59,863 nucleotides of DNA from Nonomuraea turkmeniaca (GTDB lineage: Bacteria > Actinomycetota > Actinomycetes > Streptosporangiales > Streptosporangiaceae). The stretch covers positions 1 through 59,863 of the forward strand of contig NZ_VCKY01000034.1 in assembly GCF_005889735.1 (NCBI RefSeq), read 5' to 3'. Within the stretch, counting starts at the first letter, position 1, and every line of letters starts with the position of its first letter. The notes below the pieces were generated by a model. It did no database searches and was not told the origin of the DNA. It saw nothing but the letters and a program-made list of their open reading frames with translations. The position numbers were made by a program, and so were the translations under genes. Of the stretch, positions 54,479 to 59,863 are shown in pieces.

Positions 54479-55246
54479 TTGACCGAGATGGCCCTGACCG
54501 ATTCCGCTGGCCTGGCCAGGGCTGCCACCCTGGTTGTCGCACATGAGCAACATCGACAGGCGAGATGGGTAGACATGATGACGACAGCGGGACAGCCGGA
54601 GTACACCAGCATCGCTGCGGCGCTACGCCGGGACATCGACGCTGGCGTCTACGGCCCGCAAGACCCGCTGCCGAGCCAGAATCAGATCGTCCAGCTGTAC
54701 GGGGTAAGCCCCGTTACCGCGCGAGAGGCGCTGAGGGAACTCGTGCGCCTGGGCGCTGCCTACGCCAGGCACGGCAAGGGCTACTTCCCACGCCTCTACC
54801 AGCGGGCGCACGTCGATGTGGAAGCTTTGATCGAGACTCGCGAGCACGCGGACGCAGCCGTGGGAACCTTGTCGGCTCCACCGCTGGTCTCCGAGCTCAT
54901 GCCTGGCATCACGACGGTGCTCGTCCGCCGCGTCCCCGCCGGTCTCACCTCGTACTACGATCCGTCGCTCGCCGACGTGCTCCCCGAGGTGCGTGCGCAA
55001 ACCCCTTTGACGCGGCCGACGGATCTTGAGCTGCTGCAAGAGCGCGGTGTCCCGTTGCGGCGGGCCAGGACCCTGCTCATCGGCCGCATGCCGACAGAGG
55101 GCGAAGCGGGCCGGTTCGAGTTGCTCCCGGTCACACCGGTGCTCGAGGCGGCCACGACGTTCACCGGGGTGGACGGCGGGGTCCGGCTGATCCGCGTGAG
55201 CGTGATTCCCGCCGACCGCTCTGCGGTGAGGATCGACTGGAGGTGA
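54479..55246 (+). CDS. GntR-family transcriptional repressor (KorA-like)
   Basis: 255 aa from TTG 54479 (GAGGGG upstream); ATG 54575 would give 223 aa and an N-terminus closer to other GntR proteins, so the start is uncertain. Winged HTH: YTSIAAALRRDIDAGVYGPQ, LPSQNQIVQLYGVSPVTARE, ALRELVRLGAAYARHGKGYF. A UTRA-like effector region follows (VLVRRVPAGLTSYYDPSLAD, LLIGRMPTEGEAGRFELLPV). The organisation (repressor divergent from tra/spd genes with palindromes between) is that of KorA/KorSA controlling transfer functions of actinomycete plasmids. Confidence 0.8.
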   Translation: MTEMALTDSAGLARAATLVVAHEQHRQARWVDMMTTAGQPEYTSIAAALRRDIDAGVYGPQDPLPSQNQIVQLYGVSPVTAREALRELVRLGAAYARHGKGYFPRLYQRAHVDVEALIETREHADAAVGTLSAPPLVSELMPGITTVLVRRVPAGLTSYYDPSLADVLPEVRAQTPLTRPTDLELLQERGVPLRRARTLLIGRMPTEGEAGRFELLPVTPVLEAATTFTGVDGGVRLIRVSVIPADRSAVRIDWR

Positions 55247-55247
55247 G

Positions 55248-55277
55248 TCTTCCCGCAGCAGCGAGGCTGCGGGAAGA
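55248..55277 (+). terminator. Terminator after the GntR gene
   Basis: TCTTCCCGCAGC, 6-nt loop, GCTGCGGGAAGA: a perfect 12-bp stem directly after the stop. Confidence 0.85.
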
Positions 55278-55341
55278 GTATGCCCATGCTGTGGTCCTGG
55301 CCCGCGGTGCCGGCCAGGTGGGTGCCGGTCCGGCACTCTGG

Positions 55342-55509
55342 TCAGGGACGGCGGCTCTGGTAAGCCCATCGCGCTGTCAGGATCAGTAGGGCGATGCCTG
55401 TCATCGTGAACGCCGGTGTCGGCCGGATCGCTGTTGACACGAGCATGACGTGCAGGGCGATCCAGATGATCTGTGCGAGGAGGGCTCTCCGATCGAGATC
55501 TTCGTTCAT
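55342..55509 (-). CDS. Small membrane protein, 55 aa
   Basis: ATG 55509 with GAAGGA 9 nt upstream to TGA at 55342. Two short hydrophobic segments (LLAQIIWIALHVMLVSTAI and FTMTGIALLILTARWAY). It is similar in size and layout to the 56-aa protein just upstream. Function unknown; holin-like or transfer-associated roles are possible. Confidence 0.6.
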   Translation of the reverse strand: MNEDLDRRALLAQIIWIALHVMLVSTAIRPTPAFTMTGIALLILTARWAYQSRRP

Positions 55510-55567
55510 GGGGGAGTCCTTCGGGAGATGCGCGGCCGGGGAGGTGTTACCTTGCGGCCGGAGACGA

Positions 55568-55738
55568 TCAGTGGATGCGGCCCGGGAGGATCAGCAGCCA
55601 GCGGACCACCAGCAGGGCCCAGTTGATCGCGGTGGCGGAGTACTGGCTTCGTACCGTGATGAGGATGAAGGCGATGCTGACGGCCGCCGCGGTACGCGCG
55701 CGCCAGTCCATCAGCAAGGTCCATAAGCGTTCGCTCAT
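55568..55738 (-). CDS. Small membrane protein, 56 aa
   Basis: ATG 55738 with GGAAGAAG upstream. Two hydrophobic helices (TAAAVSIAFILITVRS, AINWALLVVRWLLILPG) and a basic N-terminus (RLWTLLMDWRAR). It precedes the 55-aa gene by 58 nt; the two probably belong to one small operon. Confidence 0.6.
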   Translation of the reverse strand: MSERLWTLLMDWRARTAAAVSIAFILITVRSQYSATAINWALLVVRWLLILPGRIH

Positions 55739-55786
55739 GTCTTCTTCCAGCAGGAACGGATGGATCGTGGTGGGGCGGAAATGTCA

Positions 55787-55815
55787 GTGGGCGGCCATGG
55801 GTCATGGCCGCCCAC
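55787..55815 (-). terminator. Perfect hairpin terminator
   Basis: GTGGGCGGCCATG-GGT-CATGGCCGCCCAC, 13-bp stem immediately beyond the 84-aa gene's stop. Confidence 0.85.
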
Positions 55816-55825
55816 TTCGAGATCG

Positions 55826-56080
55826 CTAGATGTTCAGTCCGGCCTTGCGCAGGATCGCGCCCGCGATGCGCGGCGGGGCGTCGGGGTTGTCCTTGTCGAG
55901 CAGCACGAAGAAGTCCGGGCAGCCGGGGACCTCGGCGCAGACCAGGTTGCCGCCCTCGACCAGGGGGTGGAGCGGGGCGTCGTCGAGGTCGTACTCGTAG
56001 GGGCTGCGCTCCTCGTCCGCTGTCTCCTGGGCGGCGCTGGCCTCGGTGCCGCTGTCGTTCGGGGTGTCGCCTTTGGTCAT
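55826..56080 (-). CDS. Acidic hypothetical protein, 84 aa
   Basis: ATG 56080 with AGGAGA 4-5 nt upstream. A disordered acidic N-terminus (GTEASAAQETADEERSPYEY) precedes a small alpha/beta part (VCAEVPGCPDFFVLLDKDN, IAGAILRKAGLNI). Family unknown. Monocistronic and closed by a strong terminator. Confidence 0.65.
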   Translation of the reverse strand: MTKGDTPNDSGTEASAAQETADEERSPYEYDLDDAPLHPLVEGGNLVCAEVPGCPDFFVLLDKDNPDAPPRIAGAILRKAGLNI

Positions 56081-56391
56081 GGGTTCTCCTAGCGAGTCGG
56101 CCGGGCAAGGTGATACCTGCCCGGTTCACCGGTTTGACCGTGCGTGTGGCCGGGGCACGCCCGTGCTGGGCCGCGCGCTCCGGCCACGCTTCACATGCCT
56201 CCCGTGGCGGGGGACATGAGGGATGCGGGCGGTGAGCCCGCGTCGGCGGCTCGGGGGCCGCCGATAGGCGATCCCGTCCACCCGGAAGGACGGGATCAGG
56301 GCCCGGCACGGGTGCCCAGAAGGGGGTGCCGGACGATGTGGGGCATGGGGTCGCCGGGTCGGCGCCGGAGTGCGCGGCGTCGGCCGGTCCA
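56081..56391. other. Non-coding gap with several hairpins
   Basis: 311 bp without a credible gene; open frames across it are Arg/His-rich shadows. It contains GGGC/GCCC and CGGCGGC/GCCGCCG inverted repeats and the terminator at 56270-56297. Confidence 0.5.
56270..56297 (-). terminator. Hairpin terminator
   Basis: GATCCCGTCC (56270-56279) pairs exactly with GGACGGGATC (56288-56297); downstream of the 86-aa gene. Confidence 0.75.
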
Positions 56392-56652
56392 TCAGGACCC
56401 TTGCGCGTGCAGCAGCCGCGTCTGGTGCGCCAGCGTGGAGGCGAGCGATTCGGCGTCGGCCTGTTCGATGAGTTCGTGGACTCCGGCGTTGCGCAGCTTC
56501 TGCGTGAGGGGACGGCGTAGCCGGGCGGTCCACTGGCTGCCGTGCTCGATGTCGTGAGCTGGGTAGGTGGAACGCAGCGCGTCGAGCTGCCGTGCGGCTC
56601 TCGTATCGCCGCCCGTGGGCGCGGGGGAGCCATTCATGGTCGATTCGGTCAT
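56392..56652 (-). CDS. Hypothetical protein, 86 aa
   Basis: ATG 56652 overlaps the previous stop (ATGA), so it is coupled to the 102-aa gene. Polar and helical (RAARQLDALRSTYPAHDIEH, LTQKLRNAGVHELIEQADA). Family unknown. Confidence 0.65.
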   Translation of the reverse strand: MTESTMNGSPAPTGGDTRAARQLDALRSTYPAHDIEHGSQWTARLRRPLTQKLRNAGVHELIEQADAESLASTLAHQTRLLHAQGS

Positions 56653-56957
56653 CGAGAGCCACCCTCAAGCTCTGCCAGCGAGTAGGGGATGTACATCCGG
56701 GTGATGGCGGAGTCCTCGTCTCGGCAGAGCTCCGCCACCGGAGGCCCGTACACGTACGCCGGTCCGCTGGCGACGGCGTCAAGGCGCGCCGGCCACACCG
56801 TTCCCTCAAGCGGCCCCTGCGGCATTGTTTGCAGTGCGGCCGTGAGTTCATTCACGGCGCGATAGCCACTTCCAGTCACGCCGGTAGAGCTTCGACCGCG
56901 AGCTGCGACATTCCACACGTAGAACCAGACGTCAGCCCGCGTATTCAGAAACACCAT
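56649..56957 (-). CDS. Hypothetical protein, 102 aa
   Basis: ATG 56957 with GGAAAG upstream; the frame to 57101 would extend into the XRE operator hairpin. Aromatic beta start (MVFLNTRADVWFYVWNVAA), then a helix (GYRAVNELTAALQTMPQG). Divergent from the XRE regulator, which may control it. Two-gene operon with the 86-aa gene. Confidence 0.6.
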   Translation of the reverse strand: MVFLNTRADVWFYVWNVAARGRSSTGVTGSGYRAVNELTAALQTMPQGPLEGTVWPARLDAVASGPAYVYGPPVAELCRDEDSAITRMYIPYSLAELEGGSR

Positions 56958-57068
56958 TCCTCGCTTTCCTGCCCCGATGCCGTGGCCGATTTCCTCATGG
57001 CCGAAAGCCCGTGCAGGAGTAGCGTTGCCATTACAAGCCGTCAGGTCTAGAGATGGCCTGTCCGCTGT

Positions 57069-57092
57069 GTGTCCGCCGTTTCCGGCGGACAC
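57069..57092. promoter_or_regulatory. Inverted repeat upstream of the XRE gene
   Basis: GTGTCCGCCG (57069-57078) and CGGCGGACAC (57083-57092), perfect 10-bp arms around TTTC, 29 bp before the ATG and between divergent genes. An extra GACGGACAC follows. Likely operator or leader hairpin for the XRE regulator. Confidence 0.55.
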
Positions 57093-57121
57093 GACGGACA
57101 CAGGTCAGGCAGGTGAGCGAT

Positions 57122-58441
57122 ATGAGCGAGGAGACGTTCGGACAACTGTTGCGTCGCCTGCGCGGTCGGCTGCCGCTGCGTGAAGTTGCACGTCGGGCGC
57201 GGGCGGGTAAGAGCTACATTGACGACCTGGAACGTGATCGTAAATGGCCGTCACGAGCTGTTGTAGTAGCTTTGGACCGCGCTCTTGAGGCCGATGGTGC
57301 CCTCATTGCCGCTTATGACGCCAGCGAGGCGTCCGTGCCAATTTCCGACGTGAATCCCCCTACCGCCGAGATGGGCTTGCTGCGTAATCTGGGCTGGGGT
57401 GACAATTCGGACGAACTGGGGGAGGCAGCCACGAAACGCCGAGAACTGCTGCACATCATCGCCGGACTGGGAGCTACGGCGCTGACGCCATCGTCAGAAG
57501 ATCTGCGGCAATACTTCGACGTGAACCCGCTGGTCGATACGCAAACCCTCAACGACTGGGAGAGAGCCTGCGGCAGCCACCTTCAGGCGCTCGTCACTCG
57601 CCCCGCCGATGTGGTGCACCAGGACCTGGATGTGGATCTGCGGACGGTGCTGCTGCGGGCGAAGATGATGGCCGATCAGTTCGGCCCTGACCATGCCAGG
57701 ACTCGCGACATGGCCCGGGTGGTGTCGGCCATGTCCACCCTCAACGCCAACGTGCTGACCCGGCTGGGTCGTCATGTGGAGGCGGAACGGTGGTGGCGGA
57801 CCGCCCGGCAGATGGCCGACGCGTCGGACGACCTGCATTTGGCGTTGGGGGTACGGTCCACGGAGGCCGGTCACATGCTCTCCGCAGGAGAGTCCGACGC
57901 TGCGGCCATCCTGGACTTGATCCACACCGCGGCGCCGATCGTGGCCCGTTCCCCGAACTCCTACGGGGCCGCGCTCATGGAGCTGGCGCTCGCCAAGACG
58001 CTGAGCCGTCTGGGGCGTCATGGAGAAGCGATCGCCACGCTGGAGCGAGTCAGCGATCAGCTGGCGACCGGCCGCCTGGAAGTGACGATCATGCCGCGGT
58101 ACTGGGCCAACCAGCAGCTCACGTATGCGCGCGCGGTGGTCTTCAGCGCAGCCGGAAAGGAAGCACAGTTCCTCGATGCCCAGGATCAGATCCTGGCCGG
58201 CAATCGTGACTACCAGTACCCGATCATCGCGCGCTTGCATGCGGCGCTGTGCATCGTGGTGTGCGGAGGTGTCGAGGAGGGGGCGCGGAACGCCGCGGAG
58301 GTCCTCGCCGACGTGCCGTCCACGTACCGCACTCACATGATCGACCGAGCCGGTCGCATGGTCATCCGTGCCGTGCCGATCGACCGGCAGACCCGGCCGG
58401 AGGTACGGGACCTGCGGTCGATGCTCGCCATCGAGGCGTGA
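57122..58441 (+). CDS. XRE-family regulator with TPR-like C-terminus
   Basis: 439 aa from ATG 57122 (AGGTGA 5 nt upstream); GTG 57113 or ATG 57053 are possible but the latter would put the inverted repeat in the coding region. N-terminal HTH_XRE: FGQLLRRLRGRLPLREVARR, AGKSYIDDLERDRKWPS. The remaining 340 residues are helical repeats (ARTRDMARVVSAMSTLNANV, RLGRHVEAERWWRTARQMAD, RLGRHGEAIATLERVSDQLA) like the TPR arrays of large actinomycete XRE regulators that sense signals or partners. Host-type rather than phage-repressor-type. Convergent with the second cytosine methyltransferase. Confidence 0.8.
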   Translation: MSEETFGQLLRRLRGRLPLREVARRARAGKSYIDDLERDRKWPSRAVVVALDRALEADGALIAAYDASEASVPISDVNPPTAEMGLLRNLGWGDNSDELGEAATKRRELLHIIAGLGATALTPSSEDLRQYFDVNPLVDTQTLNDWERACGSHLQALVTRPADVVHQDLDVDLRTVLLRAKMMADQFGPDHARTRDMARVVSAMSTLNANVLTRLGRHVEAERWWRTARQMADASDDLHLALGVRSTEAGHMLSAGESDAAAILDLIHTAAPIVARSPNSYGAALMELALAKTLSRLGRHGEAIATLERVSDQLATGRLEVTIMPRYWANQQLTYARAVVFSAAGKEAQFLDAQDQILAGNRDYQYPIIARLHAALCIVVCGGVEEGARNAAEVLADVPSTYRTHMIDRAGRMVIRAVPIDRQTRPEVRDLRSMLAIEA

Positions 58442-58481
58442 CCCTCTCGGCGGGTTCACGCCTCGATGAGGCCGTTCGGCA

Positions 58482-59849
58482 TCACGCCGCCGTTCGCTGC
58501 CCGTACAGGTCCTCAAGGTAGGCGTGCACGCCGGGCCGCCAGTCGATGTCGAGCACGGTGCCGAGTACGGCGGCTGCCACCATCGGGCTAATGCAGTTGG
58601 CCGCCTGCAGGAACTGCTTGCTTCTGGAGCCCTGCCACGGGTGGCCGTACGGCATGCCGACGAGCAGTCCGGCTTCGGCGGACGTCAGACGCAGTCTGTC
58701 GGCTTCGCGTTCCCAGCCGCGCGCCTTCTCCGTCAGACACCACGCCGCCCGGTCGGCGGAGAAAAGGTTGCCGCCGCTGGACTTCCGGTTGCCGCGGGTG
58801 CGGACACGGTGGCCGGGCTCCCAGCCGAGCGCCTGGGCCATCGTCGGGCGGGGGAACTCGCCGGGCCTCGGGGTGAGTGGCCGTGCCCTCAGGTCGGGGT
58901 ACCTGGTGCGGTGCGCGAGCAGGAGCACGCGCTTGCGGTGGGAGGCGGCGCCGAAGTCGGCTGCGTCCAGCTCGACCACGTCACTGTAGGCCCATCCCAT
59001 GTCTACGAGCGGCCCGCCGTCGTACAGTTCTTCGGCGAAGGCTTCCCACAGCGGCCGGGCTGCGGGGGTGAGCTCGGCGACGAGCCACTCGAGGTGGGGG
59101 AGGCCGGCCGCCCACCGGAGGGGTTCCAAGGCGAGCGCGGTGCGAGGGTCGGCGACCCGCTTGTCGAGGTCCTGCCAGAGGCATCCGCAGCGGTGCGTGA
59201 ACAAGCAGTCGGCGCCGTCGATCAGCTCGTTGAGGTCCGCGAGTGCGCTGCGGGTGCCGGAGTTGCTCCATGTCGGGCAGGGCGGTGCGAGCGCCGCGCC
59301 GGTCACGTGTGCGAAGGTGGCCGGGTTCAGCGTGCGCACATCGGCGTGGGTGCGGGCGAACCCGGCTGCCCGGCCGGTGGCGACGGCGTCCTTGTCGAGG
59401 TCGTACCCGGCGAACAAGTGGTCCAGGCCGAGGATGCGGGCACCGACCTCCATGCCGCCGGGCCCGCTGAACGGGGCGAAGATCGGCCGGGAAAGGTCCG
59501 GTGCCGGGGTGGCGTCGAAGAGTGCGTCTTCGCCGCCGTCGAGGGTGGGGTAGGCGAGGGGCCGGGCCCGGCATTCCCAGTGATGGCCGGTGCCGTCGGG
59601 GTAGGCGCAGCCGTCGCACACGGTCAGGCCGCGGCCGATCAGGGCATGCATGATCTCCATCTGATGGGCGGAGGCTTCGTCGGCGACATCCTGGAAGTCG
59701 CTGTCGCCGCTGCTCCACAGGCGCTCGTAGGCGGCGTACTCGGCGGCGGCCTGGGCGACGAACAGAGCAATCAGCTCGTCGGTGTTGTGGTGCCGGTAGG
59801 TCTCCGCCGCCCACTCGGCGATGGAGACGGCGGCAGTGGTGGTGGGCAT
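58482..59849 (-). CDS. DNA (cytosine-5) methyltransferase, divergent
   Basis: 455 aa, ATG 59849. An N-terminal 115-residue extension carries a possible zinc site (CDGCAYPDGTGHHWEC). Methyltransferase motifs: I FAPFSGPGGMEVGARILGLD; II AGYDLDKDAVATGRAAG; IV LAPPCPTWSNSG with Cys191; a VI-like LVAELTPAARPLW where ENV is replaced by ELT; VIII ASHRKRVLLLAHR; late SKQFLQAANCISPMVAAAVL. Activity is plausible but not assured given the motif VI change. It differs from the 12799 methyltransferase, so the element has at least three DNA methylases. Confidence 0.75.
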   Translation of the reverse strand: MPTTTAAVSIAEWAAETYRHHNTDELIALFVAQAAAEYAAYERLWSSGDSDFQDVADEASAHQMEIMHALIGRGLTVCDGCAYPDGTGHHWECRARPLAYPTLDGGEDALFDATPAPDLSRPIFAPFSGPGGMEVGARILGLDHLFAGYDLDKDAVATGRAAGFARTHADVRTLNPATFAHVTGAALAPPCPTWSNSGTRSALADLNELIDGADCLFTHRCGCLWQDLDKRVADPRTALALEPLRWAAGLPHLEWLVAELTPAARPLWEAFAEELYDGGPLVDMGWAYSDVVELDAADFGAASHRKRVLLLAHRTRYPDLRARPLTPRPGEFPRPTMAQALGWEPGHRVRTRGNRKSSGGNLFSADRAAWCLTEKARGWEREADRLRLTSAEAGLLVGMPYGHPWQGSRSKQFLQAANCISPMVAAAVLGTVLDIDWRPGVHAYLEDLYGQRTAA

Positions 59850-59863
59850 GGCGGGGTGGGCTC

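Noticed and set aside
1..59863. CRISPR arrays, tRNA or rRNA genes
   Set aside because: I saw no regularly spaced repeat-spacer pattern, no T-loop/anticodon-arm combination and no rRNA-like segment; a covariance-model scan would be needed to exclude an odd tRNA.
1..59863. Integrase, attachment site, terminase, portal, lysin or replication initiator
   Set aside because: No coding region in the window shows their motifs; they may lie outside the window.

Overview
The window is high-GC DNA with dense, tightly packed genes, frequent GTG/TTG starts and actinomycete-type protein families (DUF2637/SpdB-like, GntR/KorA-like, XRE-TPR regulators). It most likely comes from a filamentous actinomycete; the genus cannot be fixed from sequence alone. 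It combines HK97-type siphovirus morphogenesis genes with plasmid genes (ParB/ParA, a dispersed array of 11 parS-like sites, an FtsK/TraB-like translocase with Spd-like membrane proteins). I read it as a phage-plasmid, or a prophage fused to a conjugative element. No integrase, terminase, portal or replication initiator is visible, so part of the element must lie outside.

Layout. 0-10 kb: small unknown genes, a tandem helix-turn-helix (HTH) repeat protein, and a 1407-aa modular protein with three GNAT-like repeats plus a one-repeat paralogue. 10-19 kb: prohead protease fused to a 2H phosphoesterase domain, an XF1762-like acyltransferase, a 5-methylcytosine methyltransferase, a lipoprotein esterase, a secreted protein on the other strand, the major capsid protein and an SNase-like nuclease. 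19-29 kb: a minus-strand sulfotransferase, then fibronectin-III tail proteins including two tandem Dit-like paralogues and a Gp37-like tip protein. 29.8-31 kb: the largest HTH-repeat protein. 31-38 kb, minus strand: small early-type genes, an RNA-repair cassette (RNA ligase, RlaP-type nucleotidyltransferase, polynucleotide kinase/phosphatase) and a Dam-type methylase. 38-46 kb: neck genes split by an inverted parB-parA block, then a third HTH-repeat protein. 46-56 kb, minus strand: unknown genes, DUF4097, DUF3307, DUF2637/SpdB-like, FtsK/TraB and small membrane proteins, ending at a divergent GntR regulator with two palindromic operators. 56-59.9 kb: small genes, an XRE-TPR regulator and a second cytosine methyltransferase.

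Regulation. Two repeated promoter-like signals stand out. (1) A bipartite element, GCGAC(G/C/A)T(A/T)AGC-N13-ACnnT, occurs at least 10 times with invariant spacing, always in the sense direction ahead of structural genes or HTH-repeat genes. In four cases it sits 7-8 nt before a start codon, as expected for a leaderless transcript. (2) A conserved ATTAACTATCCTGTACTAT block lies in the core promoter of six small early-type genes, with an ACTAT repeat spaced one helical turn apart. I infer a dedicated late regulon and a separately repressed early regulon. The three HTH-repeat proteins, two of them clearly and one weakly behind signal (1), are the obvious candidate regulators, but nothing here proves that.
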